A stretch of DNA of 64,000 bases from Nocardia blacklockiae (GCF_015477355.1 NZ_JADLRJ010000008.1:310001-374000); one strand, 5' to 3'. Shown: positions 8,715 to 18,446, counted from the stretch's first letter. Made by a program: numbers and translations. Notes: generated from the sequence alone by a model not told the origin.

Positions 8715-10451
8715 ATGTACGACAGCATCATCAAGGGCGGCCGCTGGTTCGACGGTACCGGCGCCGCGTCCGCCGTCCGCAACCTGGGCATCCGCGACGG
8801 CCGCGTCGCCACCGTGTCCGCGGAGCCGCTCGACGAAAACGGTTGCGATACGGTCGTCGACGCGGCGGGCAAGTGGGTGATCCCGGGCATGATCGACATC
8901 CACACCCACTACGACGTGGAGGTGCTGCTGGATCCGTCGCTGTCGGAGTCGGTGCGGCACGGCGTCACCACGGTCCTGCTCGGCTCGTGCTCGCTGTCGA
9001 CCGTGCACGTCGGCGCGGAGACGGCCGGTGACCTGTTCGGACGGGTGGAGGCGATTCCGCGCCGGCACGTCATCGAGGCCGTCGGCGATCTCAAGTCCTG
9101 GCGCGACGCGCACGAGTACGCCGCAGCGCTGGAAGCGCTGCCGCTCGGCGCGAATGTCGCGAGTTTCCTGGGTCATTCGGACGTCCGAGCCGCGGAGATG
9201 GACCTGGATCGGGCCACGCGCAAGGAGGTGCGGCCCACCGCCGCCGAGCTCTCGGCGATGCGGCGCAAACTGGTCGAGGCGCTGGACGCGGGCTTCGTCG
9301 GGATGTCCTCGCAGCAACTGCTGTTCGACAAGCTGGACGGCGAGCTGTGCCGATCGCGCACTCTCCCTTCGACTTACGCGACCAGCAGGGAGCGCGGCAA
9401 GCTCAACGCGGTGCTGCGCGAGCGGCACCGGGCGCTCCAGGGCGGCCCGGACGTCTCGCGACCGCAGAGCGTGGTGACCATGGCCGCGAGCAGCCTCGGG
9501 ATCTGGCGCGAGCCGCTGAAGGTGAGTCTGCTGTCGGCCGCCGACATCAAAGCGATTCCGTTCATCGCGTACCTGTTCCCGGCGCTGGCGCGGATCCTGA
9601 ACGGGCTCGGCGCCGATTTCCGGTGGCAGCACCTGCCGGTGCCGTTCGAGGTGTACGCCGACGGTATCGACCTGGTGGTGTTCGAGGAATTCGGTTCCGG
9701 CGCAGCGGCTCTGCACCTGTCGAACCAGCTCGAGGAGCGGCAGGAGTTGCTGCGGAGCGAGGACTACCGGCGGCGGTTCCGCAAGGACTACGACAAGAAG
9801 TACGGGCCGCGGGTGTGGCATCGCGACTTCTTCGACGCCGAGATCGTGGACTGCCCCGACCGGTCGGTCATCGGCAAGACGTTCGGGCAGGTCGGGGTGG
9901 AGCGCGGCGTGCATCCGGTGGACGCGTTCCTGGATCTGGTCGTCCGACACGGTGGCAAGGTGCGGTGGCGTACCACCATCTCCAATCACCGGCCGCGGGT
10001 GCTGGACCGGTTCGCCGCCGATCCCGGTGTGCAGCTGGGCTTTTCGGACGCGGGTGCGCACCTGCGCAATATGGCCTTCTACAACTTCGGGCTGCGGTTG
10101 CTGCGGCGGGTGCACGAGGCCGAGCGGGCGGGGCGGCCGTTCCTCCGGCTGGAGCAGGCCGTGCACCGGCTCACCGGCGAACTCGCCGACTGGTACGGGT
10201 TGGCGGCGGGGCGTCTGCGCGTCGGCGACCGGGCGGACGTGGTGGTCATCGATCCGGAGCGCCTGGACGACAGTCTCGACGCCTATGCCGAGCAACCGGT
10301 CCCGTACTACGGGAACCTGCCGCGCATGGTGAATCGCAACGACGCCACGGTGTCGTCCGTATTCATCGGCGGCACATACGTATTCGGCGAGGGCAAGGCC
10401 GATGCGGTGCTGGGGACCCGGCGCACCGGGCAGTTCCTGCGCGCTGCCTGA
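8715..10451 (+). CDS. D-aminoacylase-like amidohydrolase
   Basis: This 578-residue metal-dependent amidohydrolase belongs to the N-acyl-D-amino-acid deacylase group. The metal-binding His pair lies in GMIDIHTHYDVE (near residue 63), followed by GVTTVLLGSCS; a late His lies in TTISNHRP and the catalytic Asp in LGFSDAGAHLRN. The C-terminal barrel flap includes RLRVGDRADVVVIDPE. Members remove acyl groups from D-amino acids, but many homologues beside acyl-CoA synthetases in actinobacteria have no known substrate. A purine-rich ribosome-binding site (AAGAGGAAAG) precedes ATG 8715. Coupling to the synthetase suggests processing of an N-acylated or amide compound followed by CoA activation of the freed acid, which is inference. 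Confidence 0.8.
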   Translation: MYDSIIKGGRWFDGTGAASAVRNLGIRDGRVATVSAEPLDENGCDTVVDAAGKWVIPGMIDIHTHYDVEVLLDPSLSESVRHGVTTVLLGSCSLSTVHVGAETAGDLFGRVEAIPRRHVIEAVGDLKSWRDAHEYAAALEALPLGANVASFLGHSDVRAAEMDLDRATRKEVRPTAAELSAMRRKLVEALDAGFVGMSSQQLLFDKLDGELCRSRTLPSTYATSRERGKLNAVLRERHRALQGGPDVSRPQSVVTMAASSLGIWREPLKVSLLSAADIKAIPFIAYLFPALARILNGLGADFRWQHLPVPFEVYADGIDLVVFEEFGSGAAALHLSNQLEERQELLRSEDYRRRFRKDYDKKYGPRVWHRDFFDAEIVDCPDRSVIGKTFGQVGVERGVHPVDAFLDLVVRHGGKVRWRTTISNHRPRVLDRFAADPGVQLGFSDAGAHLRNMAFYNFGLRLLRRVHEAERAGRPFLRLEQAVHRLTGELADWYGLAAGRLRVGDRADVVVIDPERLDDSLDAYAEQPVPYYGNLPRMVNRNDATVSSVFIGGTYVFGEGKADAVLGTRRTGQFLRAA

Positions 10452-10541
10452 CTCGCGAAGGAGAGGTCGGTACAGGGAACGCAGACGAGGCCCGACCGGA
10501 TAGTCGAGCCCTGCCTGTCTCTCGCGGTCGTCGATGTCTGC

Positions 10542-11051
10542 TCATCCGCGCCCGGCGCACCGCAGTGCCCAGGCGAGGGCGCCGACGGCAGCGGTGTTGG
10601 CGACGCCGCGCAGAATGTTCAACCGCACCCACGAGTCCTCGAACTGCTCGCGCAGCGCCGCGAAATCGCCACCGGTGGTGTCCGCGAGCTGGTTGTTCAG
10701 CGGAATGTTGCCCCCCGCGCTGATCAGGAAGCTGATCACATTGAGCGCCAGCGCCGCCAGCACCCACCACAGCACCATCCGCTGATCCGCCCGCAGATGC
10801 AGCGCCGCCGCCACCCCCGTGAACACGATCGACCCCAGAAAGCTGAACATGAACACCGGATTGACGATCACCACGTTGATCCGATTCATCACATCCACGA
10901 ACGTCCGATCATCCACCTCCCGCAACGCCAACATCACCGAGCTGGCATAGGCATAGAACACCCCGGCCAACAACCCGGTCGAAATGGTGGCCACCACAAG
11001 AGAAGCGGAGCCGAGAGCCGAAGTAGCGGAACTTGCCTGCGTCGTTGTCAT
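10542..11051 (-). CDS. DUF1772 (anthrone oxygenase-like) membrane protein
   Basis: The 169-residue protein has four predicted membrane helices: ATISTGLLAGVFYAYASSVM, then VFMFSFLGSIVFTGVAAAL, then VLWWVLAALALNVISFLIS, and a C-terminal helix near VANTAAVGALAWAL. The motif NIPLNNQLA with a following aromatic-rich segment is typical of DUF1772. Some relatives are linked to anthrone oxidation in polyketide pathways; most are uncharacterised. ATG 11051 is preferred because the upstream in-frame extension looks like non-coding sequence. The gene stands alone. Confidence 0.75.
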   Translation of the reverse strand: MTTTQASSATSALGSASLVVATISTGLLAGVFYAYASSVMLALREVDDRTFVDVMNRINVVIVNPVFMFSFLGSIVFTGVAAALHLRADQRMVLWWVLAALALNVISFLISAGGNIPLNNQLADTTGGDFAALREQFEDSWVRLNILRGVANTAAVGALAWALRCAGRG

Positions 11052-11163
11052 GCCCCAAGTACACCGCCCCAGGCGAGATCCCAACATCGCTACAACGCTC
11101 CACCACATAATCGAGCGTCCAGGGGGAGAGCTGGCCGCGCGGGTCGTCGGTCGTGAAGGCGGG

Positions 11164-11907
11164 TCAGCGGGTTCGGGTTGGGGGGATTACTGGGGAGTCC
11201 CAGGCTCGGGCGTAGCGGCGTTTGTCGGGGGCGTTGGATTCTTTGGCGCGGTAGACGATGTAGGGGCGGAGGAAGTAGCCGAGGGGGGCGCTGAACATGT
11301 GGACGAGGCGGGTGTAGGGCCAGAAGGCTATGAGGGTGAGGACTATGAGGGCGTGGGCCTGGAAGGTCCAGGGGGTGCCGGTCATGAGGTCGGGGGCGGG
11401 GTGGAGGGTGAACAGGCTGCGGAACCATGGGGAGACGGTTTCGCGGTAGTTGTGGCGGCCCCACAGGAGGTTGCTGCCGACCGTGTTGAGCAGGCCGGTG
11501 AGCAGGGCGGCGGCCAGCAGGACGTACATCGCCTTGTCGTTGGTGGTGGTGGCCTGCCGGACGGCGGGGACGGTGAGGCGGCGGTAGAGCAGGATCGCGA
11601 TGCCCGCGATCACCGCGACGCCGGCCAGCGTGCCGGCGGACACCGCGACCACGTGGTAGAGGTGTTCGGAGATGCCGACGGCCGCGGTCCACGACTCGGG
11701 GACGAGCACGCCGAGCACGTGCCCGCCGATGACGCCGAGCATCCCGAAGTGGAACAGCGGGCTGCCCAGGCGCAGCAGCCGGCTCTCGTAGATCTGCGAA
11801 GACCTTGTGGTCCAGCCGAATTGGTCGTTGCGGTAGCGCCACAGGTGGCCGAGGAGGAACGACGTGAACGCCACGTAGGGCAGGGTCATCCAGAGCATCG
11901 TGGTCAT
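11164..11907 (-). CDS. narI: Respiratory nitrate reductase gamma subunit NarI
   Basis: This 247-residue integral membrane cytochrome b subunit oxidises quinol and passes electrons via two hemes b to NarH. Five membrane helices are visible, with axial His candidates in PLFHFGMLGVIGGHVLG and in TFQAHALIVLTLIAFWPYTRLVHMFSAP. The start ATG overlaps the narJ stop by 4 bp, showing translational coupling. It is the last gene of narGHJI, transcribed leftwards. The length is normal for the family. Confidence 0.95.
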   Translation of the reverse strand: MTTMLWMTLPYVAFTSFLLGHLWRYRNDQFGWTTRSSQIYESRLLRLGSPLFHFGMLGVIGGHVLGVLVPESWTAAVGISEHLYHVVAVSAGTLAGVAVIAGIAILLYRRLTVPAVRQATTTNDKAMYVLLAAALLTGLLNTVGSNLLWGRHNYRETVSPWFRSLFTLHPAPDLMTGTPWTFQAHALIVLTLIAFWPYTRLVHMFSAPLGYFLRPYIVYRAKESNAPDKRRYARAWDSPVIPPTRTR

Positions 11908-12584
11908 CGTCGGCCTTCCGATCCGGCGAACAGCGTGGGGTCCATCGCGAACGGATCCAGGCCGACCTCTTCCTCGGGCGGTCCCTGGGCGGCGAGTTCG
12001 GCGATGCGGCGGCGGTCCGCGGTGGTCAGCGGCGGCAGCGTCGCGACGACCGCGGCGAGCACGCTCGCATACGGAGAACCGCTGTCGGACAGCGAGAGTC
12101 GAAGCAGTTCGATGACGGGGACGTGCTCGCCGAGCAGCCGCTCGCCGCCGATCGGGTCGACGGTGGCGGCGAATTCGAGCAGTACCGGCAGGTGGTCGGG
12201 CAGCTCGCTGTCGCCGAGTTCGACTCCGGCGTGGCGGTAGGCGTGCTTGAAGCGCAGCAGCGCCATGCCGCGTTTGCGGGTGTCGCCGTAGGCGTAGTAG
12301 GTCAGGTGCAGGCTGGCGCGGCGGCGCAGGTCGAAGGTCTCGACGTACTGCTGAGCCAGGGCGAGGGGATCGGTCTCGCGCAGGTGTTGCAGGAACCGGT
12401 CCAGGTCCGCGCGCACCTCCGGCGGGAGTTCGGCTGTGGCGTCGGACAATTCGCCGGCCATCGCCAGGGTTTCCCGGCCCGGGTAGTCGAGGAGCAGGGC
12501 GGCGATCCTCCACACCAGGCGGCGGTCGCGTTCGGACATCTGCACGGCGGGCTGGGGTCGCCGACGCACTTTCAACAGGCTCAC
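11904..12584 (-). CDS. narJ: Nitrate reductase assembly chaperone NarJ
   Basis: This 226-residue cytoplasmic chaperone of the TorD/NarJ family keeps apo-NarG competent for molybdenum-cofactor insertion and is not part of the mature enzyme. Typical features are WRIAALLLDYPGRET at the N-terminus and the conserved stretch YVETFDLRRRASLHLTYYAY, followed by KRGMALLRFKHAYR. I chose GTG 12584 because GGAGG lies about 9 bp before it; the frame upstream is Arg/Pro-rich and overlaps narH. It is separated from narH by 31 bp and overlaps narI. Confidence 0.93.
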   Translation of the reverse strand: MSLLKVRRRPQPAVQMSERDRRLVWRIAALLLDYPGRETLAMAGELSDATAELPPEVRADLDRFLQHLRETDPLALAQQYVETFDLRRRASLHLTYYAYGDTRKRGMALLRFKHAYRHAGVELGDSELPDHLPVLLEFAATVDPIGGERLLGEHVPVIELLRLSLSDSGSPYASVLAAVVATLPPLTTADRRRIAELAAQGPPEEEVGLDPFAMDPTLFAGSEGRR

Positions 12585-12615
12585 AGTGCGGATCCTCCGG
12601 GGCGTGCGGTCGTTC

Positions 12616-14358
12616 TCATCGGGGCGCTCCGCTAGGTGCGCGCGCCGTGACGCCGTTGCTCGCGGCGTCTGCACCGTTGCCGTTCGCAGCCCCGTTGCCG
12701 TTGGACCCGTTTGCCGCGGACCCGTTGTGCGCCGGTCTGTCAGCTTCCGACTCGTTCGCCCCGTTGCGCTCGGGTACCAGCCCGTTGGTCGACTTCCCGT
12801 CCCAGTTCAGCAGATTCACCCGATTCGACTTCTCCTCGGGCGCGGCCCCGTTGGTGTCGGTGAGGTGGAACTTCTCGGCCATCGTGTCGAACGCCGTCAT
12901 CCCCGGACCGCCGTCGGTGTCCAGACTGCAGCCGGTGGCGAGTGAATCCAGCTCGTGCGCACGGGAAGTCGCACCGCTGGGGATCACGTAGCGGTGCTCG
13001 TACTTGGCGATGGCCAGCAGCCGGTACATGGCCTCGATCTCCTCCGGTTCGAGCCGCACCGACTCCGGGATCGTGAGGTCCGGCTCCTGTCCGAGGTTGA
13101 TCGAGCGCATGAACGCCCGCATGCCCGCCAGCCGTTGCAGCGCCGCCCGGACCGGGCCGACGTCACCGGCCGTGAACAGTTCGGCCAGGTACTCGACGGG
13201 GATGCGCAGCGCGTCGATGGCGCCGAACAGGTTCGACATGTTCTCGCCGTCGTGCCCGGTCTCCGACAGCACGTCCACCACCGGCGACAGCGGCGGCACG
13301 TACCAGACCATCGGCATGGTCCGGTACTCCGGATGCAGCGGCAGCGCGATCTGGTAGTCGACGATCAGCTTGTACACCGGCGAATCCTGCGCCGCCTGAA
13401 TCCATTCCGGCGAGATCCCGGCCCGCTCGGCCTCGGCGATCACGCGCGGGTCGTGCGGGTTGAGGAACACCCCGAGCTGCGCCGGGTAGAGATCCTTGTC
13501 GTCGGTGACCGACGCCGCCTCCAGCACCGCGTCGGCGTCGTAGAGCAGCACGCCGATGTAGCGCAGCCGCCCGACGCAGGTCTCCGAGCACACCGTCGGA
13601 ATGCCGACCTCCACGCGCGGATAGCAGAACGTGCACTTCTCCGCCTTGCCCGTCTTGTGGTTGAAGTAGATCTTCTTGTACGGGCACCCGGTGACGCACT
13701 GCCGCCAGCCGCGACACTTGTCCTGGTCGACGAGCACGATGCCGTCCTCGGCGCGCTTGTAGATCGCGCCCGACGGGCACGAGGCCGCACAGGACGGATT
13801 GAGGCAGTGCTCGCAGATGCGCGGCAGATAGAACATGAAGGTCTGCTCGAATTCGAGCTTCACCTGCTCGGACAGCTTGGACAGCAACGGATCCCGGCCG
13901 ACCTGCTCCGGCCCGGAACCCAGGTCGTCGTCCCAGTTGGCGCCCCAGGTGACCTTGGTGTCCTCGCCGGTGATCAGCGACTTCGGCCGCGCCACGGGGG
14001 TGGTGTCCATGGCCGGGGAGCTCAGCAGATTGTCGTAGTCGTAGCTCCACGGGTCGTAGTAGTCCGACACCGTGGGCAGATCCGGATTGGCGAAGATGTT
14101 GAGCAGCCGCTTCATTCGCGATCCGGACCGCAGGGTGAGCCGGCCGCGGCGGTTCAGGGTCCAGCCGCCCTTCCACTTCTCCTGATCCTGATACTGCCGC
14201 GGATAGCCTTGTCCGGGACGGGTTTCCACGTTGTTGAACCACACGTACTCGGTGCCGCCGCGGTTGGTCCACGCCTGCTTGCAGGTGACGCTGCAGGTGT
14301 GGCAGCCGATGCATTTGTCCAGGTTCATCACCATGGCCAGCTGTGCCATGACACGCAT
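12616..14358 (-). CDS. narH: Respiratory nitrate reductase beta subunit NarH with long Asn/Gly/Ala tail
   Basis: The 580-residue iron-sulfur subunit carries electrons from NarI to NarG. The cysteine clusters are intact: CIGCHTCSVTCKQAW, CEHCLNPSCAASCPSG, CRGWRQCVTGCPYKK (Trp replacing Cys, as expected for the 3Fe-4S cluster) and CTFCYPRVEVGIPTVCSETC. The conserved core ends near residue 490. The remaining roughly 90 residues are low-complexity, rich in Asn, Gly, Ala and Ser, which is longer than the family norm that I know. AAGGAG precedes ATG 14358 by about 7 bp. It is cytoplasmic, bound to NarG and NarI, and lies 27 bp downstream of narG. Confidence 0.95.
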   Translation of the reverse strand: MRVMAQLAMVMNLDKCIGCHTCSVTCKQAWTNRGGTEYVWFNNVETRPGQGYPRQYQDQEKWKGGWTLNRRGRLTLRSGSRMKRLLNIFANPDLPTVSDYYDPWSYDYDNLLSSPAMDTTPVARPKSLITGEDTKVTWGANWDDDLGSGPEQVGRDPLLSKLSEQVKLEFEQTFMFYLPRICEHCLNPSCAASCPSGAIYKRAEDGIVLVDQDKCRGWRQCVTGCPYKKIYFNHKTGKAEKCTFCYPRVEVGIPTVCSETCVGRLRYIGVLLYDADAVLEAASVTDDKDLYPAQLGVFLNPHDPRVIAEAERAGISPEWIQAAQDSPVYKLIVDYQIALPLHPEYRTMPMVWYVPPLSPVVDVLSETGHDGENMSNLFGAIDALRIPVEYLAELFTAGDVGPVRAALQRLAGMRAFMRSINLGQEPDLTIPESVRLEPEEIEAMYRLLAIAKYEHRYVIPSGATSRAHELDSLATGCSLDTDGGPGMTAFDTMAEKFHLTDTNGAAPEEKSNRVNLLNWDGKSTNGLVPERNGANESEADRPAHNGSAANGSNGNGAANGNGADAASNGVTARAPSGAPR

Positions 14359-14385
14359 GTCAGTACTCCTTCCGACCCGGCACCG

Positions 14386-17300
14386 TCAGTACTCCACCTG
14401 TTGGGAGCGGCGGCGGATCGTGGTGACCTCGTCGCGCTGATTTCCGGTGGGGCCGTGGTAGTTGATGGCGAACGACTGCTGCGCGTAGCCGCCGATCAGG
14501 TGCGTCGGCTTGATCATGATCCGGGTCAGGGCGTTGTGGATGCCGCCGCGTTTGCCCTTGGCGCCGTTGACGTTCGGCGTGCCTTCGATGCGGGGCACGT
14601 CCACGGCGCGGTCCTGCGCGTGGTACATGAACACGGTGCCCTCGGGCATCCGGTGGCTGACGATCGCGCGGGCGACGACGATGCCGTTGCGGTTGATCGC
14701 CTCGATCCACTCGTTGTCCGCCACGCCGATCTTCGCGGCGTCCTTCTCCGACATCCAGATCGCCTGCCCGCCCCGCGAGAGCGTGAGCATGTGCAGGTTG
14801 TCCTGGTAGGCCGAGTGGATCGACCATTTGGAGTGCGGGGTCAGGTAACGCACGGTGACGCCGCGCTCGCTCACCTCGCCCACGCCGGGCTCCCGGAACA
14901 GCGCCGCCATGTCCAGCGGCGGCCGGAAGACCGGCAGCTGCTCGCCGAGTTCGATCATCCAGTCGTGGTCGAGATAGAAGTGCTGGCGGCCGGTCAGGGT
15001 GTGCCAGGGCTTGAGCCGCTCGGTGTTGATGGTGAACGGCGAGTACCGCCGCCCGCCGGTCTCCGACCCGGACCACTCCGGCGAGGTGATCACCGGCACG
15101 GGCCGGGATTGCGTGTCCGCGAACGTGATTCGCTTGCCCTCGTGCTCGGCCGCGAGGTCGGCCAGTCGCGTCCCGGTGCGACGTTCGAGCGCCTCGAAGC
15201 CTTCCACCGCGAGCCGGCCGTTGGTGGTCCCCGACAGCGCCAGGATGGCCTCCGCCGCGTGGACGTCCTTGGCCAGCGACGGGCGGCCCTGTGCGGCACC
15301 GGAGATCACGGTGCCGTTCACCCCCGCCAGGTACTCGACCTCGGCGTCGGGCAGCGTGGTCACGCCCTTGGTGGTGACTCCGAGCGTCTCGACCAGCGGC
15401 CCGAGCGCGGCCATCTTCTCCGCCAGCTTCGGGTAGTCCCGTTCGACCACAACGAGTTTTGGCATGGTCCTGCCCGGCACGGGCTCGCACTCGCCCGCCT
15501 TCCAGTCCAGCACCCGCCCGCGGGGCTGAGCCAGGGCGTCGGGCGAATCGTGCTGCAGCGGAACGGCTACCAGGTCCTTGCGCACCCCGAGGTGCTTCTC
15601 CGCCAGCCAGGAGAAGCCGCGCGCGATGCGGTGGAACGCCTCGAAGTCGGTCTTGGCCTCCCACGGCGGCGAGATGGCGGGGGAGAAGGCGTGCACGAAC
15701 GGATGCATGTCGGTGGAGGACAGATCGTGCTTCTCGTACCAGGTGGCGGCGGGCAGCACGATATCGGAGAACAACGTGGTCGAGGTCATCCGGAAGTCCA
15801 GCGACAGCAGCAGATCCAGCTTCCCGGTGGCCGCCTCGTCGCGCCACTCCAGCTCCTGCGGGCGCACCCCGGCGACGTCGGTGGTCTGGAGGTTGGAGTC
15901 GGTGCCCAGCAGGTGCTTGTGGAAGTACTCGTTGCCCTTCCCGGAGGACCCGAGCAGATTGGCCCGCCACACCGTCAGCACGCGCGGGAAGTTCTCCGGT
16001 GCGTCGGGATCCTCGCAGGCGAAGCGCAGGTCGCCGGACTTCAGGCCGTCGACCACGTACTGCTGCGGCGTCTTGCCCGCGGCCTCGGCCTCGTCCACCA
16101 GATCGAGCGGATTGCGGTTGAGCGTGGGATAACTGGGCATCCAGCCCAGCCGCGAGGCCAGCGCGATGTTGTCGGCGGCGGTGCGCCCGGCGAACCGTCC
16201 CGAACCCGTCGGCGAGGCGAACGACTCGGCGGTGAACGGGTCGTAGCGCCACTGGTCGTTGGCCAGGTACCAGAACACCGTGCCCTGCATCTGTCGCGGC
16301 GGCCGCTGCCAGTCCAGGCCGAAAGCCAGTGTGGCCCAGCCGGTCACGGGGCGGCACTTCTCCTGCCCGACGTAATGCGCCCAGCCGCCGCCGTTCACGC
16401 CCTGGCACCCGGTGAGCAGGGTGAGGGTGAAGAACGACCGGTAGATCTGATCGGAGTGGAACCAGTGGTTGGTGCCCGCGCCCATCAGGATCATCGACCG
16501 GCCGCCGGAACGCTCGGCGTTGTCGGCGAATTCGCGTGCGATGCGGGCGGCCTGGACGGCGGGCACGCCGGTGACGGCCTCCTGCCAGGCGGGGGTGTAG
16601 GGCGCGTCGGCGTCGTCGTAGCCGGTCGCCCAGTGGCCCGGCAGCCCGTCGCGGCCCACGCCGTACTGTGCCAGGAGCAGATCGAAGACGGTCGTGACAC
16701 GCTTGCCCGCAACGATCCTCGTCGGGACGCCGCGCGTCAGCACGGTGGCGGAGCCGGACTCGGCGTCGAAGCGGGGAAACTGCACGGCCGCAACATCGTC
16801 GGTGCGGCCGTGCAGCGTCAGCAGGGGATCGACGTCCCCGAGATCCAGGTTCCAGCGACCCGTGCCCGACTCCGAGAAGCGGTCGCCCAGTGTGCCGTTG
16901 GGCACCACCGTGTTGCCGTCGGCGTCCAGCAGGACCGTGCGGTGTTCCGCGCCCTCGCCGGTGTGGCCGAGATCGGCGGCGGTGAGGAACTTTCCGGGTG
17001 CGAAGGTGTGACCGCCGTACTCGCCGTCGCCGTTCCAGCCGCCCGCGTGCTCGTCGAGGGTGATCAGGAACGGCAGGTCGGTGTAGCGCTTCACGTAGTC
17101 CAGGAATCGGGGCGTGTCCCGGTCGACGAAGAACTCCTTGAGGATCACGTGGCCCATCGACATGGCAAGGGCCGCATCGGTTCCCGGGCGGGCCGGGACC
17201 CACTCGTCGGCGAACTTGGTGTTGTCGGCGTAGTCGGGGGAGACCACCACGACCTTCTGCCCGCGGTAGCGCGCCTCGGTCATGTAGTGGGCGTCGGGCG

Positions 17301-18144
17301 TGCGGGTCACGGGGACGTTCGAGCCCCACATGATCAGGTAGCCGGCGTCGAACCAGTCCGCGGACTCCGGGACGTCGGTCTGGTCGCCGAAGACCTGCGG
17401 CGAGGCCACCGGCAGGTCGGCGTACCAGTCGTAGAACGAGAGCATCGACCCGCCGAGCAGGGAGATGAACCGCGCGCCGACCGCGTGCGACACCATCGAC
17501 ATCGCCGGGATCGGGGAGAACCCCGCCACCCGGTCCGGCCCGTAGCGCTTGATGGTATGGACGTGCGCGGCGGCGGCGATCTCGGCGGCCTCCCACCACT
17601 CGGCGCGCACGAACCCGCCCTTGCCGCGCGCGGACTTGTAGCGCTTCGCCTGCTCGGGGTTCTCCACCAGCGACTCCCAGGCCGCGACGGGATCCTTCAG
17701 CCGGGACTTGGCCTCGCGGTACATCTCCAGCAGCACCCCGCGGACGTACGGATATCGCACGCGCGCAGGGGAATACGTGTACCAGGAGAACGACGCGCCG
17801 CGCGGGCAGCCGCGCGGCTCGTACTCCGGCTTGTCCGAGCCGACGGACGGGTAGTCGGTCTGCTGGGACTCCCAGGTGATCACGCCGTCCTTGACGTAGA
17901 TCTTCCACGAGCACGATCCGGTGCAGTTCACCCCGTGCGTGGAGCGCACCACCTTGTCGTGCGCCCACCGGTCGCGATAGAACTCGTCGGCGCCGCGCCC
18001 GCCCACCTTGTGCACCGAACGCAGGTCTTCCGACACCTCGCCGCGGGCGAAGTACTTGCCCAGCCGGAGCAGGGCGTCGCCGGACGCGGCGGATCGTCCG
18101 TTCGATTCGGAGGGGGACGAACCCTTTGTCCGCGAAATAACCAC
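14386..18144 (-). CDS. narG: Respiratory nitrate reductase alpha subunit NarG
   Basis: This 1252-residue molybdenum-bis-MGD catalytic subunit reduces nitrate to nitrite with electrons from NarH. The N-terminal FS0 cluster ligands are visible as H70, C74 and C78 in THGVNCTGSCSW, with a further Cys in RGCPRGASFSW. Further conserved blocks are YGPDRVAGFSPIPAMSMV, LGGSMLSFYDWYADLP and IMWGSNVPVTRTPDAHY, and C-terminal dinucleotide-binding segments. I chose GTG 18144, which follows an AGGGGG site and gives the usual length; the frame is open for 27 more codons upstream. It is the first gene of narGHJI. No nitrate transporter gene is present in the window. Confidence 0.95.
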   Translation of the reverse strand: MVISRTKGSSPSESNGRSAASGDALLRLGKYFARGEVSEDLRSVHKVGGRGADEFYRDRWAHDKVVRSTHGVNCTGSCSWKIYVKDGVITWESQQTDYPSVGSDKPEYEPRGCPRGASFSWYTYSPARVRYPYVRGVLLEMYREAKSRLKDPVAAWESLVENPEQAKRYKSARGKGGFVRAEWWEAAEIAAAAHVHTIKRYGPDRVAGFSPIPAMSMVSHAVGARFISLLGGSMLSFYDWYADLPVASPQVFGDQTDVPESADWFDAGYLIMWGSNVPVTRTPDAHYMTEARYRGQKVVVVSPDYADNTKFADEWVPARPGTDAALAMSMGHVILKEFFVDRDTPRFLDYVKRYTDLPFLITLDEHAGGWNGDGEYGGHTFAPGKFLTAADLGHTGEGAEHRTVLLDADGNTVVPNGTLGDRFSESGTGRWNLDLGDVDPLLTLHGRTDDVAAVQFPRFDAESGSATVLTRGVPTRIVAGKRVTTVFDLLLAQYGVGRDGLPGHWATGYDDADAPYTPAWQEAVTGVPAVQAARIAREFADNAERSGGRSMILMGAGTNHWFHSDQIYRSFFTLTLLTGCQGVNGGGWAHYVGQEKCRPVTGWATLAFGLDWQRPPRQMQGTVFWYLANDQWRYDPFTAESFASPTGSGRFAGRTAADNIALASRLGWMPSYPTLNRNPLDLVDEAEAAGKTPQQYVVDGLKSGDLRFACEDPDAPENFPRVLTVWRANLLGSSGKGNEYFHKHLLGTDSNLQTTDVAGVRPQELEWRDEAATGKLDLLLSLDFRMTSTTLFSDIVLPAATWYEKHDLSSTDMHPFVHAFSPAISPPWEAKTDFEAFHRIARGFSWLAEKHLGVRKDLVAVPLQHDSPDALAQPRGRVLDWKAGECEPVPGRTMPKLVVVERDYPKLAEKMAALGPLVETLGVTTKGVTTLPDAEVEYLAGVNGTVISGAAQGRPSLAKDVHAAEAILALSGTTNGRLAVEGFEALERRTGTRLADLAAEHEGKRITFADTQSRPVPVITSPEWSGSETGGRRYSPFTINTERLKPWHTLTGRQHFYLDHDWMIELGEQLPVFRPPLDMAALFREPGVGEVSERGVTVRYLTPHSKWSIHSAYQDNLHMLTLSRGGQAIWMSEKDAAKIGVADNEWIEAINRNGIVVARAIVSHRMPEGTVFMYHAQDRAVDVPRIEGTPNVNGAKGKRGGIHNALTRIMIKPTHLIGGYAQQSFAINYHGPTGNQRDEVTTIRRRSQQVEY

Positions 18145-18446
18145 AACGCCCCCTTCGAGCTGTGAACCGGGCTGCTGCACCCGAGAGTAGGGACGCCGCG
18201 GGAGCGGGCAAAACGGTTCTCTCACAACGCGCGCGGGCCCGTGGTGAACTGTGAGGCCGGGGAAACGTGGTGGTCACTGTGCGGGGCGGAACTCGCTCGA
18301 CCTGGGCGGGGGCGACCTGGGCCGATGCCGATCCGAGAGGGCCCGGAGGGTGCTCTTCGGGTATTCGGGTGATGCTTTGGAAACGACCGGTTCTCGGGCG
18401 CTTTACATTTGTTTACATTTCCGCAGACTCGTTCCCGCCGGAATTC
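18145..18446. other. narG upstream region
   Basis: This 302-bp region separates narG from the small membrane-protein gene and should hold the narGHJI promoter. I see no gene. The only striking element is the direct repeat at 18402-18420. I could not assign a convincing -10/-35 pair or a GlnR-type site. Confidence 0.4.
18402..18420. repeat. Helically phased direct repeat TTTACATTT upstream of narG
   Basis: TTTACATTT occurs at 18402-18410 and again at 18412-18420, a 10-bp period. This is unusually AT-rich for this genome. The site lies about 260 bp upstream of narG. Two half-sites on the same helix face suit a response-regulator or activator dimer, but the protein is unknown. Confidence 0.4.

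Noticed and set aside
12955-18165. Very long open frame (over 1700 codons) on the plus strand antisense to narG and narH
   Set aside because: It has Arg/His/Gly-rich, non-family translation and is explained by codon bias in GC-rich genes on the opposite strand. The minus strand encodes complete NarG and NarH.
18361-18420. GlnR-type binding site upstream of narG
   Set aside because: The GTnAC-N6-GnAAC pattern does not fit at the right spacing around GTAAA and GAGAAC. Only the direct repeat is reported.
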